Assembly (NCBI GenBank): GCA_005880175.1
Contig: VBJR01000148.1
Span: 1-19,911 of the forward strand
Direction of reading: 5' to 3'
DNA from: Chloroflexota bacterium
Lineage (GTDB): Bacteria > Chloroflexota > Dormibacteria > Dormibacterales > Dormibacteraceae
Length of the DNA: 19,911 bases
Position 1 is the first letter of the stretch. Every line of letters begins with the position of its first letter. The notes under the pieces were generated by a model. That model was not told the origin of the DNA. It was given only the letters and a program-made list of their open reading frames with translations, and did not search any database. Made by a program: the position numbers and the translations under genes. Below, piece by piece: positions 1-7,988 of the stretch.

Positions 1-506
1 CGATAGGCGGGCAGCAGCTCCGCCTCGGCCCGGTGGCCGTGGATCAGGCGCGAGGCCTCGTCCGCCGAGCGGCCGCGCAGTCGGAGGGCTGCGTACGCGA
101 CCAGCACCGACCGGTGCACCCCGGCCTTGCAGTGGACCAGCACGCGCGCGGTCGGGTCCTCGTCGAGCGTCCGGGCTGCGAACCGCGCGCCAGCCGACCA
201 CCGGCGCGGATGCTGGCGCCACCCGGTGTCCAGCATCGGGGCGTGGACCACGCGGGCCCGGCCGAAGATCCCCCGCTCGATCGCGAGCTCCTGGGACACG
301 AACGTCTCCCACGTCGCCCGGCAGTTGACGACGTGCGTGACGCCCTCGGCCGCCAGCCTGCCGATGGTGGCGCCGGTCGGCATGACGCCCACCGCGATCC
401 GCTCGTTGCCGATCCACGTCAGCCAGGCCGCCGCCGGGTCGGGACCGTAGAGCCTCGTGCTGTATCGGTGGAAACGGGCTCGCCAGCCGCCGTCAGCTGG
501 CCGCAT
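1..506 (-). CDS. Dual-specificity/tyrosine phosphatase-like protein (3' end cut by window edge)
   Basis: At least 168 codons are visible, and the C-terminus lies beyond the window. The protein carries the cysteine phosphatase signature HCKAGVHRS, with nucleophile Cys126 and phosphate-binding Arg132 (C-X5-R), preceded by a beta strand (ARVLV). Asp93 in the APMLDTGW segment is a plausible general acid. The order strand, Asp loop, P-loop, helix is that of small dual-specificity phosphatases, which dephosphorylate Ser/Thr/Tyr or sometimes phospho-sugars, lipids or nucleotides; the substrate here is unknown. The ATG (506-504) shares one base with the TGA of the upstream mutase small-subunit gene (TGATG), so it is probably translated by coupling as the last visible gene of the mutase operon. 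The segment NCRATWETF before the Asp loop is also typical of the family. The family call is firm; its role beside a B12 mutase is unexplained. Confidence 0.85.
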   Translation of the reverse strand, partial: MRPADGGWRARFHRYSTRLYGPDPAAAWLTWIGNERIAVGVMPTGATIGRLAAEGVTHVVNCRATWETFVSQELAIERGIFGRARVVHAPMLDTGWRQHPRRWSAGARFAARTLDEDPTARVLVHCKAGVHRSVLVAYAALRLRGRSADEASRLIHGHRAEAELLPAY

Positions 507-940
507 CAGCCGCCGGGTGAGGCGGGGGCGCTCTCCGGGAACCGCTCGCGGAGCCAGTCCACGATCGCCTGGAGCGACGTGCCGGGCGGGAACAGCTCGG
601 CCACGCCCAGGCGCTTCAGCTCGGCGATGTCCTCGTCCGGGATGATGCCGCCCCCGAACACCAGGATGTCGGTCGCCTCCCGCCGCCGCAGCTCCTCGAC
701 CACCGCGGGCGCCAGCGTCATGTGCGCCCCCGAGTGGAGCGACAGGCCGATCACCTGCGCGTCCTCCTGGAGGGCCGCGTCCACGACCATCTCGGGCGTC
801 TGCCGCAGGCCCGTGTAGATCACCTCGTACCCGGCGTCGCGCAGCGCCCGGGCCACGACCTTCACGCCGCGGTCGTGGCCGTCGAGGCCGACCTTGGCCA
901 GCACGATGCGGACCGGCCGGGCCGGCGCGTGTGAGCTCAT
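506..940 (-). CDS. icmB: B12-binding small subunit of split acyl-CoA mutase (IcmB/MCM C-terminal domain type)
   Basis: A 144-aa Rossmann-like cobalamin-binding protein. The DxHxxG motif is seen as GLDGHDRG, with His22 as the lower axial cobalt ligand. It is followed by the SxL-type loop ([10 protein letters not shown]) and the glycine-rich FGGGIIP turn that holds the dimethylbenzimidazole tail. The length matches stand-alone small subunits (about 130-145 aa) of two-subunit isobutyryl-CoA or archaeal-type methylmalonyl-CoA mutases. It partners the large subunit encoded just upstream, so the holoenzyme should be a heterotetramer. I chose ATG 940 because homology begins directly after it. An in-frame ATG at 1018 would add 26 non-conserved residues encoded by the hairpin-rich gap, with GGAGGG abutting it at zero spacing. 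There is no clear Shine-Dalgarno at 940. The stop overlaps the phosphatase start by one base. Confidence 0.9.
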   Translation of the reverse strand: MSSHAPARPVRIVLAKVGLDGHDRGVKVVARALRDAGYEVIYTGLRQTPEMVVDAALQEDAQVIGLSLHSGAHMTLAPAVVEELRRREATDILVFGGGIIPDEDIAELKRLGVAELFPPGTSLQAIVDWLRERFPESAPASPGG

Positions 941-1137
941 CGCTTGATGCAAGTGGGGGCAGGCCGCCCCTGCCGGAACCCCCCCTCCCTCTGGACATTG
1001 GGGGGACCTTCGGTCCATCCCTCCGGGTCCGGGGGCGACGTATGCGATCTCGGGAAGATCAACTCATACGCTCGGGCAGGGCCCTTGCTTACGTCAACGT
1101 GGGGATCGGGTCTGAGCACCGCAGCGCAACACATCAC
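941..1137 (-). other. Hairpin-rich 197-nt gap between mutase large and small subunit genes
   Basis: The longest gene-free stretch in the window, lying inside an otherwise tight operon. It holds three inverted repeats. The first is 958-974 (6-bp arms, GGCAGG/CCTGCC). The second is 1003-1016 (GGGACCTTCGGTCC, a palindrome whose plus-strand RNA would form a cUUCGg tetraloop). The third is 1039-1070, nested: outer arms CGTATG/CATACG at 1039-1044 and 1065-1070, inner arms GATCT/AGATC at 1046-1050 and 1056-1060. I see no B12-box-like sequence, so a cobalamin riboswitch is not supported. The gap could be a 5' leader for separate expression of the small subunit or an RNA-processing site. An open frame spans the gap (937-1137) but resembles nothing and conflicts with the palindromes. 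Confidence 0.45.
1003..1016. promoter_or_regulatory. Palindrome resembling a DosR/DevR box upstream of the mutase small subunit
   Basis: GGGACCTTCGGTCC is a near-perfect palindrome centred about 70 bp upstream of the small-subunit ATG at 940. It fits most positions of the published actinobacterial DosR (DevR) motif GGGACTTNNGNCCC, differing at two specified positions. DosR-type response regulators control hypoxia genes. A site here would imply oxygen- or redox-responsive expression of the B12 subunit, but no regulator gene is in the window. The alternative is simply a stable UUCG hairpin. Confidence 0.3.
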
Positions 1138-2775
1138 CTAGATGATGGCCTTCTCGGTGTACAGGCCGAACACGTCCACCATCGCGCCCATGATCTCGCC
1201 CTCCGTGCAGTACGCGCGCACGGCCTCGAGGATGTGGGGCATCAGGTTCTGGTCGGGGCTGGTGGCCGCCCGGCGGAGCTGGTCCAGCGCCCGGTTCGCC
1301 GCGCCGGCGTCGCGGCGGCGGCGGACCTCCCGGACCCGCTCGGCCTGCTCCTGCTCCAGGCTGGCGGGGATGCGGAGGATCTCGAGGTCGTCGGCGTCCT
1401 CCGAGACGAAGTCGTTGACGCCGACCAGGACCCGGCGGTGCTGGTCCAGCTCCTGCTGGTGCCGGAACGCCGCGTCGGCGATCTCCTTCTGGAAGAACCC
1501 GGCCTCGATCGCCGGGATCACGCCGCCGTACGAGTCGATCCGCTCGAAGTAGGCCTCGGCCTCCTCCTCCATCTGGTCCGTCAGCCGCTCCACGAAGTAG
1601 GAGCCACCCAGCGGATCGATCGTGCTCGCCACGCCCGTCTCGTACGCGATCATCTGCTGCGTCCTGAGCGCGATGCGTGCCGCCTTGTCCGTCGGCAGCG
1701 CCAGCACCTCGTCCATGGCGTTCGTGTGCAGCGACTGTGTGCCGCCCATGACGGCGGCCAGCGCCTCGACGGCGGTGCGGGCGATGTTCAGCTCGGGCTG
1801 CTGCGCGGTCAGCGAGACGCCGGCCGTCTGCGTGTGGAACCGCAGCTTCCACGACCGCTCGTCGCGGGCGCCGTAGCGCTCGCGCAGGTGGCGCGCCCAG
1901 ATCCGGCGGGCCGCCCGGAACTTCGCGATCTCCTCGAAGAAGTCGATGTGGGCGTCGAAGAAGAACGACAGCCGGGGGGCGAACTCGTCCACGTCCATCC
2001 CCCGCTCGATGCACGCGTCCACGTACGCGAAGCCGTCGGCCAGCGTGAACGCCAGCTCCTGGGCGGCCGTGGAGCCCGCCTCCCGGATGTGGTAGCCGGA
2101 GATGGACACCGTGTTCCACCTCGGCACCTCACGGGTGCAGTACTCGATCGAGTCCACCACCAGGCGCATCGACGGCTCGGGCGGGAAGATGTACTCCTTC
2201 TGGGCGATGAACTCCTTCAGGATGTCGTTCTGCAGCGTGCCGTCGACCCGGGTGAACGGCACGCCCTGCTTCTCGGCGACGGCCAGGTACATGCACAGCA
2301 GGACGGCGGCCGGCGAGTTGATCGTCATGGACGTGGACACGTCGCCGAGCGGGATGCCGCCGAACAGCGTCTCCATGTCCGCCAGGGAGTCGATCGCGAC
2401 CCCGCAGTGGCCGATCTCGCCCCGGCTGGTCGGCGCGTCGCTGTCCTGGCCCATCAGGGTGGGCATGTCGAACGCCACCGACAGGCCGGTCTGGCCGTTG
2501 GCCAGCAGGTACTTGTAGCGGCGGTTCGTCTGCTCGGCCGTCGCGAAGCCCGAGAACTGGCGCATCGTCCACAGCCGCCCCCGGTACCCGGTCGGGTGGA
2601 TGCCCCGCGTGTACGGGTACTGGCCGGGCAGCTCCTCCTGCAAGCCGCGGTCCTCGGGGGTGTAGAGCGGCTCCACCTCCACGCCGGACAGCGTGCTCGT
2701 CTCGATGCCGTCGTCCCGTCTGCGGGCGGCCTCGTACTCGCGCTCCCACGTTTCTCGGCTGTAGCGGACCCTCAT
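1138..2775 (-). CDS. icmA: Adenosylcobalamin-dependent acyl-CoA mutase large subunit, isobutyryl-CoA mutase-type active site
   Basis: A 545-aa TIM-barrel subunit of the methylmalonyl-CoA mutase superfamily without a C-terminal B12 domain, which is encoded separately downstream. Family blocks are complete: YPYTRG near residue 53, [16 protein letters not shown] at 94-109, SMTIN at 149-153, [10 protein letters not shown] (active-site His229), [18 protein letters not shown]. Aligned to characterised enzymes, the residue after WTMRQ is Phe74 and the residue in KEFIAQKE is Gln192. These match Phe80/Gln198 of isobutyryl-CoA mutase, not Tyr89/Arg207 of methylmalonyl-CoA mutase; their spacing (118) is identical. 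Isobutyryl-CoA <-> n-butyryl-CoA is therefore the better predicted reaction, although automated annotation would probably say methylmalonyl-CoA mutase. I used ATG 2775; a TTG two codons earlier (2781) is also possible. The gene begins 10 nt after the meaB stop. Confidence 0.9.
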   Translation of the reverse strand: MRVRYSRETWEREYEAARRRDDGIETSTLSGVEVEPLYTPEDRGLQEELPGQYPYTRGIHPTGYRGRLWTMRQFSGFATAEQTNRRYKYLLANGQTGLSVAFDMPTLMGQDSDAPTSRGEIGHCGVAIDSLADMETLFGGIPLGDVSTSMTINSPAAVLLCMYLAVAEKQGVPFTRVDGTLQNDILKEFIAQKEYIFPPEPSMRLVVDSIEYCTREVPRWNTVSISGYHIREAGSTAAQELAFTLADGFAYVDACIERGMDVDEFAPRLSFFFDAHIDFFEEIAKFRAARRIWARHLRERYGARDERSWKLRFHTQTAGVSLTAQQPELNIARTAVEALAAVMGGTQSLHTNAMDEVLALPTDKAARIALRTQQMIAYETGVASTIDPLGGSYFVERLTDQMEEEAEAYFERIDSYGGVIPAIEAGFFQKEIADAAFRHQQELDQHRRVLVGVNDFVSEDADDLEILRIPASLEQEQAERVREVRRRRDAGAANRALDQLRRAATSPDQNLMPHILEAVRAYCTEGEIMGAMVDVFGLYTEKAII

Positions 2776-2785
2776 CTCCAACTCA

Positions 2786-3748
<963 letters not shown>

Positions 3749-3752
3749 CTCG

Positions 3753-5279
3753 CTATCCCTGCCCGATCCACCGGCGGGCGTAGTCCGACCCCATCACGAC
3801 GACGAGGCCGTCGGTCTGCTGGCCGGGCGCGGGCGTGATGCCGGCCGACGCCGCGGGCACGACGTTGGCGCCGAAGAAGTCCTTGAGCCACGCGGCCGTC
3901 TGCGGGTACTTGCCGCCCGAGTAGTCCACGACGGTGCTCTGGAGCAGCGCCGCGTGGCGGGCGCCGTCGCTGACGTTCAAACCCATCTGACGCAGCGTAT
4001 CGGTCGTCCGCTGCTGCAGGTCCACCGTGTTGCGGCTGGCGTTCACGAGCTGGACCGGCGCCTTCTCCGCCAGCAGGGGGCTGGGCAGCGGCAGCTGGCC
4101 GAACACGGTCTGCCAGACGTGATACGTGCTGTCCACCGGGCACAGCACGAACGCGCCGCGCGGGCCGCCGCAGTCGCCGCCCGTGCCGTTCACGTCCACG
4201 ACCAGGTTCTGGTCGGTGATCGCGAAGTGCTGGATCGACGAGTCGGGCAGGTGCCCGAGCAGGTTGTACAGGGCGGTCACGTCGTTCACGTCCATGTCGG
4301 TCTTGAAGTCGGCCTGCACCGCGTCCATGAGCTGCGGGGCCCTCGCCAGCCCGTTCACCGAGACGGCCTTGGCCTTGATGCCCGAGATGATCATCTGCTG
4401 CCGCTTGGCCCGGGCGAAGTCCGTCGCCTGCTCCGGCTCGATCGCGTCGCGCGAGCGGGCGATCTGCAGCGCCTGCTCGCCGCTCACGGTGTACGTGCCG
4501 GCCTGGAAGTGGATGCCGGCGCCGGGCGGACAGCGCCGGCCCACCGGCACGCCGTGGTTGACGTACCCGTTGTGGTAGTCGGGGTAGTGGCAGTCGTCGA
4601 GCGGGCCGTCCATGTGCACGGTGATGCCGCCGAGCGCGTCCACCACCGTGCGGAACGCCTTGAAGTCCACGGCGGCGTAGCGGTCGAACGACAGGCCCGT
4701 CAGGCCGCCGACCACGGCCTCCGCCAGGTGGCCCGCGCCGTCCTTGCCCGTGTACGCGGGCTTGAGCGGCCCCGGGCCGAACGCCCGCGGCATGTTGGGC
4801 ACCTCGAACGCGGCGTTGATCTTCTCCGTGTACTTGCGGCCGTCCTGCCAGGCGTCGATGCGCACGTAGAGATCGCGCGGCACCGAGATCTCGACGACGC
4901 GCTTCGTCACCGGGTCGATGCTGACGGCCATGATGCTGTCGGTCAGGTACGGAGCGTCGTTCTCGGGCCCGCCGTACCCGAGCGCCAGGACGTTGATCCG
5001 CTGGCCGTGCTTGATCTTGTACGCGATCGAGCCCGCGGGCGGGTCGAGCTGCTGCTGGAGGATCTGCACCGGGTTCCCTCCGTTGAGGACGGACTGCAGG
5101 AACCCGACCACCCGGTAGCCGGCCACGCCGCCGATCGCGAGCACCCCGACCAGCAGCACCGCGACGATGACGCAGGGGAATCCCCGGCGACGGCGCGGCG
5201 GCGGCTGCTGGTAGTACGGCGGCTGCTGGTACAGAGAGCGCCGTGCTCTCGGCGGCGGGGGGGGCGGTGGCAGTGCCAT
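3753..5279 (-). CDS. LytR-CpsA-Psr (LCP) family cell-wall glycopolymer ligase with LytR_C tail
   Basis: A 508-aa membrane-anchored protein. A proline- and tyrosine-rich cytoplasmic N-terminus and an RRRR stretch precede one membrane helix (about residues 37-58), then the extracellular LCP domain. LCP hallmarks are visible: TDSIMAVSIDP, VPRDLYV, EKINAAF and the ARSRD...DFARAKRQQ arginines that bind the polyprenyl pyrophosphate substrate. The C-terminal portion (about 400-505) looks like a LytR_C domain (VQLVNAS start). LCP proteins transfer undecaprenyl-linked glycopolymers to peptidoglycan. ATG 5279 has no Shine-Dalgarno but lies just downstream of TAGAAT (5293-5288, minus), which would place the transcript start almost on the ATG, so leaderless translation is likely. 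The gene heads the mutase transcription unit, 4 nt from meaB, although functionally unrelated. Confidence 0.9.
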   Translation of the reverse strand: MALPPPPPPPRARRSLYQQPPYYQQPPPRRRRGFPCVIVAVLLVGVLAIGGVAGYRVVGFLQSVLNGGNPVQILQQQLDPPAGSIAYKIKHGQRINVLALGYGGPENDAPYLTDSIMAVSIDPVTKRVVEISVPRDLYVRIDAWQDGRKYTEKINAAFEVPNMPRAFGPGPLKPAYTGKDGAGHLAEAVVGGLTGLSFDRYAAVDFKAFRTVVDALGGITVHMDGPLDDCHYPDYHNGYVNHGVPVGRRCPPGAGIHFQAGTYTVSGEQALQIARSRDAIEPEQATDFARAKRQQMIISGIKAKAVSVNGLARAPQLMDAVQADFKTDMDVNDVTALYNLLGHLPDSSIQHFAITDQNLVVDVNGTGGDCGGPRGAFVLCPVDSTYHVWQTVFGQLPLPSPLLAEKAPVQLVNASRNTVDLQQRTTDTLRQMGLNVSDGARHAALLQSTVVDYSGGKYPQTAAWLKDFFGANVVPAASAGITPAPGQQTDGLVVVMGSDYARRWIGQG

Positions 5280-5287
5280 TCGCCGAG

Positions 5288-5293
5288 ATTCTA
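5288..5293 (-). promoter_or_regulatory. Possible -10 element (TAGAAT) for the LCP-meaB-mutase unit
   Basis: TAGAAT on the minus strand fits the TANNNT -10 pattern and would set transcription start near 5281, two nucleotides before the LCP ATG. No convincing -35 sits at 17-18 bp; TTACAG is present but 21 bp away. It is weak taken alone, and supported by the absence of a Shine-Dalgarno. Confidence 0.35.
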
Positions 5294-5348
5294 CGAATGG
5301 CCCGGGTAAGCCTTCTGTAAGCAGGCTCGCTCACCGGCCGGCTCGGGC

Positions 5349-5370
5349 CGCCCGGGCGCGGGCCCGGGCG
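5349..5370 (-). terminator. Hairpin downstream of the DUF4190 gene
   Basis: Perfect 9-bp arms CGCCCGGGC (5349-5357) and GCCCGGGCG (5362-5370) around a 4-nt loop lie 15 nt past the DUF4190 stop codon and before the LCP promoter region. There is no U-tract, so intrinsic termination is uncertain; GC-rich hairpins without U-tracts are common at gene ends in high-GC bacteria. Confidence 0.5.
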
Positions 5371-5385
5371 ACTCGCGCGGCGGCG

Positions 5386-6015
5386 CTACGGCGTCGTGCG
5401 CAGCCCGTTGGCGACGCCGACGACGACAGAGATCACACCGAAGACGAGGAAGATCGTCCCGATGATGCCGAGGATCAGCCCGGCGGTGGCGAGGCCGCCG
5501 CCGCCCAGCGTGCCGCCGCTCGCCTGGACGCGCTGGCGCGACGCGTTGCCGATGAACAGCGCGACCGGGCCCAGGATCGGGCAGCAGAACACGCTGATGA
5601 TGCCCAGGACCAGCGAGAGCGTGGCCTGGCTGTCATTGGGCGGCGCCATGACGGGCGCGTAGCCGCCGGTCGGGGGCGTGTACGCCGGAGGCGGATATGC
5701 GCCCTGGGGCGGCGGAGGCGGCGGAGGCGTGTACGGCGGCGGTGCGCCCTGCCCCGGAGGCGGGGTGTACGGCGGCGGCCCCCCGGGCGGCGGCGGCGTG
5801 TACGAGGGCGGCGGGGGCGGCCCCGGCGGCGGGGGCGGGGGCGGGGGCGGGGGCGCGCCGGAGGGCGGGCCCTGCGGGGGCGGAGGCGGGGGCGGCCCCG
5901 GCGGCGGGCCCGGCGGAGGCGGAGGCGGCCACGGCGGTCCCTGGGGCGGCGGCGGGGGTCCGGGCGGCTGCCAGCCGCCGCCGGACGACGGTGGTGGCGT
6001 CGGTGCGTCGCTCAA
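5386..6015 (-). CDS. Proline-rich DUF4190-type small membrane protein
   Basis: 209 aa. The first ~130 residues are an almost pure Pro/Gly/Tyr repeat (PPPP, YTPPP, GAYPPP units), followed by two membrane helices (LSLVLGIISVFCCPILGPVAL and GLILGIIGTIFLVFGVISVV) separated by a short polar loop with RQR. This is the layout of actinobacterial DUF4190 proteins, whose function is unknown. The TTG start (6015-6013) is well supported: GAAAGGAG lies seven nucleotides upstream, and TTG overlaps the TGA of the DUF4013 gene (TTGA), implying translational coupling. The start MSDAPTPPP is typical of this family. A longer open frame continues upstream to 6657 but is antisense-like noise over DUF4013 codons. 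Confidence 0.8.
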   Translation of the reverse strand: MSDAPTPPPSSGGGWQPPGPPPPPQGPPWPPPPPPGPPPGPPPPPPPQGPPSGAPPPPPPPPPPGPPPPPSYTPPPPGGPPPYTPPPGQGAPPPYTPPPPPPPQGAYPPPAYTPPTGGYAPVMAPPNDSQATLSLVLGIISVFCCPILGPVALFIGNASRQRVQASGGTLGGGGLATAGLILGIIGTIFLVFGVISVVVGVANGLRTTP

Positions 6016-6704
6016 CTGCTGACTCCTTTCTCTGGTGTGGTGTGTGACTGGGCCGCCGCCGGCGCGGCGGCTCTGGACACGGCGTTCCGCTCGTAGTGGT
6101 GCACGACCCCCGCCAGCACCGCGTACCCGTACGGCGTCGTGAAGTACTGCCCGACCAGGCAGGCGATGGCGCCGAGGCTGCCGATCAGCGAGGCGACCAG
6201 CGTGAACAGCCCGGCGCGCAGCGACTCCTCGACGTCGGCGCCGATCAGCCGGATCACCGCGGGCACGTTCAGCCCCCCGCCGATGCCGCCGCGCTCGGTG
6301 GCGACGACCACGGCCGGTGTGAACAGGCTCAGCGCGAGCCCGGCGACCAGGAGGACGGCGTAGCCGAGCAGGATCAGCGCGACGCCGAGCAGGCTGCTGG
6401 CGCTCGAGCTGGACAGCGACACCGCCAGTCCGGCGCCGAACAGGCCACCGAACACGGCCAGGAGCGCGGCGATGTAGACGAGATAGACGACGAACAGGTT
6501 CACGCCGCGTCCCAGGTACGAGAACCCGGCCGGGGGCAGGACCTCCCGGCCGTCGCGCAGGTTGTCGAGCGCGGCCAGCATCCATCCCAGGAGCACGAGC
6601 TGGCCGACCACGGGAATGAGCAGGATCAGCCCGGTCAGCAGCACCTTGCCGACCCATTCGGGGTCACGCGAGGGCCAGGCGATGCTGTCCGACAGCTCGT
6701 TCAC
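6012..6704 (-). CDS. DUF4013-type integral membrane protein
   Basis: 230 aa with several hydrophobic segments: VLLTGLILLIPVVGQLVLLG, LFVVYLVYIAALLAVFGGLF, LLGVALILLGYAVLLVAGLAL and GLFTLVASLIGSLGAIACLVG. The N-terminal LLIPVVGQ block followed by a GWML...L segment and the C-terminal GQYFTTPYGYAVLAGVVHHY match the DUF4013 family, which is of unknown function and often sits beside DUF4190 genes. The GTG start (6704) is chosen because a promoter ends one base before it (TTGGAT-N18-TATAGT, predicted start 6705), giving an apparently leaderless message. The 21 residues encoded upstream are not family-like. The last codons overlap the DUF4190 start. Confidence 0.75.
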   Translation of the reverse strand: MNELSDSIAWPSRDPEWVGKVLLTGLILLIPVVGQLVLLGWMLAALDNLRDGREVLPPAGFSYLGRGVNLFVVYLVYIAALLAVFGGLFGAGLAVSLSSSSASSLLGVALILLGYAVLLVAGLALSLFTPAVVVATERGGIGGGLNVPAVIRLIGADVEESLRAGLFTLVASLIGSLGAIACLVGQYFTTPYGYAVLAGVVHHYERNAVSRAAAPAAAQSHTTPEKGVSS

Positions 6705-6711
6705 GCCGCGA

Positions 6712-6741
6712 ACTATATCTGTGCGGCGACTGAGAATCCAA
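6712..6741 (-). promoter_or_regulatory. Promoter for DUF4013-DUF4190 (TTGGAT-N18-TATAGT)
   Basis: On the minus strand, TTGGAT (6741-6736) and TATAGT (6717-6712) are separated by 18 bp, a good housekeeping-sigma arrangement. The predicted start is about 6705, directly before GTG 6704, so the transcript should be leaderless. Confidence 0.55.
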
Positions 6742-6754
6742 GCCGCACGGGCGA

Positions 6755-6820
6755 CGCCGGGATCCACCGCGCGAGCGACCGTGGTGGACCTCGAACGCGA
6801 GCGATCGGTGGATTCCGGCG
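6755..6820. repeat. 15-bp inverted repeat between acyl-CoA dehydrogenase and DUF4013 genes
   Basis: Left arm CGCCGGGATCCACCG (6755-6769) pairs with right arm CGGTGGATTCCGGCG (6806-6820), with one G-T mismatch that could wobble in plus-strand RNA. The 36-nt spacer also carries a related direct repeat, CGCGAGCGA, at its two ends. It lies 16 nt past the acyl-CoA dehydrogenase stop (6836), so it may end that transcript, or it may be a protein-binding site upstream of the DUF4013 promoter. Confidence 0.5.
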
Positions 6821-6835
6821 CAGGCGACCGGGGGC

Positions 6836-7972
6836 CTATCGCAGCAGGTGTCGGGAGATCACCACGCGCTGGATCTGGTTCGTGCCCTCATAGATCTGCG
6901 TGATCTTGGCGTCGCGCATCATGCGTTCGACCGGGTAGTCCTTGATGTAGCCATAGCCGCCCAGGACCTGCACCGCGTCGGTCGTCACCTTCATCGCCGT
7001 GTCGGACGCGAACAGCTTGGCCATCGCGGCGATCTTGGTCAGGTCCGGCGCCCGTGTGTCCACCTTCGTCGCTGCCAGGTACACGAGGTGGCGAGCCGCC
7101 TCGATCTGCGTCGCCATGTCGGCGAGCATGAACTGCAGGCCCTGGAACGACGCGATCGGCTGGCCGAACTGCTGGCGCTCCTTGGCATAGCCGACGGCGT
7201 ATTCCAGCGCGCCCTCGGCGATGCCCAGCGCCTGCGCGCCGATGCCCGGCCGGGAGCGGTCGAGCACACTGAGCGCGATCCTGAAGCCCTGGCCCTCGTC
7301 GCCGAGCCGGTTGGCGGCCGGCACGCGCACGTCGTCGAACGCGAGCATCGCGGTCGGCGAGCCCTTGATCCCGAGCTTGTGCTCGAGCTTCACGACCTGC
7401 CACGGGCTCTGCTCGCGCTCCAGCACGAACGCGCTGATGCCGTGCGATCCGCCGTCAGCATCGGTGCGCGCGAACACGATGAGCGTGTCGGCGATGTTGC
7501 CGTGCGTGATGAACACCTTGCTGCCGTTGATCACGTACTCGTCGCCGTAGCGCCGCGCCGTGGTCTTCATGCCGCCCGCGTCCGATCCGGACCCCGGCTC
7601 GGTCAGCGCGTACGCGGCGATCCGGCCCTGAGCGAGCGGCGGGCACAGGCGCCGTTTCTGCTCCTCGGTGCCGGCGACCAGGATCGGATACGAGCCCAGG
7701 GACTGCACGCCGAGGATCAGCGACGAGGACGCGCACGCCTTCGCGATCTCCTCGGTCGCCATGCAGATCGTCACGCTCGAGCCGCTGATGCCCCCGTACT
7801 CCTCCGGGATCGGGATGGCCAGCACCCCGTTCTCCGCGAAGAGCTGCTCGATGTCCCTGGGGTACTCCTCCCTCTCGTCGATCTCCGCAGCCCTGGGCGC
7901 CACCTTGTCCTGCACCAACTCGCGGATGGTGTCGCGGATCGCGAGCTGCTCCTCCGAGAAGCTGAAGTCCAT
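6836..7972 (-). CDS. Acyl-CoA dehydrogenase (short/branched-chain type)
   Basis: A 378-aa FAD flavoenzyme that introduces the alpha-beta double bond into acyl-CoA and passes electrons to electron-transfer flavoprotein. The three-domain family pattern is complete. An N-terminal helical domain starts MDFSFSEEQ. The FAD/substrate block YALTEPGSGSDAGG and beta-domain FITHGNIAD follow. The ERQQFGQPI FAD-contact loop, QVLGGYGYIKDYPVERMMRDAKI, and IYEGTNQIQR with catalytic Glu362 complete the C-terminal domain. The Glu position in the last helix is that of short-chain/butyryl enzymes rather than the isovaleryl variant; the exact chain preference is not readable. It begins 16 nt after the preceding acyl-CoA dehydrogenase gene, so the two form one unit. 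A link to the mutase pathway (butyryl-, isobutyryl- or 2-methylacyl-CoA) is inference. Confidence 0.93.
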   Translation of the reverse strand: MDFSFSEEQLAIRDTIRELVQDKVAPRAAEIDEREEYPRDIEQLFAENGVLAIPIPEEYGGISGSSVTICMATEEIAKACASSSLILGVQSLGSYPILVAGTEEQKRRLCPPLAQGRIAAYALTEPGSGSDAGGMKTTARRYGDEYVINGSKVFITHGNIADTLIVFARTDADGGSHGISAFVLEREQSPWQVVKLEHKLGIKGSPTAMLAFDDVRVPAANRLGDEGQGFRIALSVLDRSRPGIGAQALGIAEGALEYAVGYAKERQQFGQPIASFQGLQFMLADMATQIEAARHLVYLAATKVDTRAPDLTKIAAMAKLFASDTAMKVTTDAVQVLGGYGYIKDYPVERMMRDAKITQIYEGTNQIQRVVISRHLLR

Positions 7973-7988
7973 GCAGACGATTATGCGG

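Noticed and set aside
937..1137. 66-codon minus-strand frame filling the gap between mutase subunits
   Set aside because: No family resemblance, overlaps the small-subunit start and runs through the inverted repeats; better explained as a structured non-coding gap.
941..1137. Cobalamin riboswitch ahead of the B12-binding subunit
   Set aside because: Expected from context, but no B12-box-like core or long P1-P6 architecture is visible in only 197 nt.
5690..6000. Tandem or CRISPR-like repeat
   Set aside because: The repetitive look comes from proline codons in a proline-rich protein; there are no regular spacers.
5678..6047. Gly-rich and Ala-rich plus-strand frames
   Set aside because: Complement of the proline-rich repeat of the DUF4190 gene.
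6016..6657. Upstream extension of the DUF4190 frame
   Set aside because: Overlaps DUF4013 codons and lacks family similarity; the TTG at 6015 has an ideal ribosome site.
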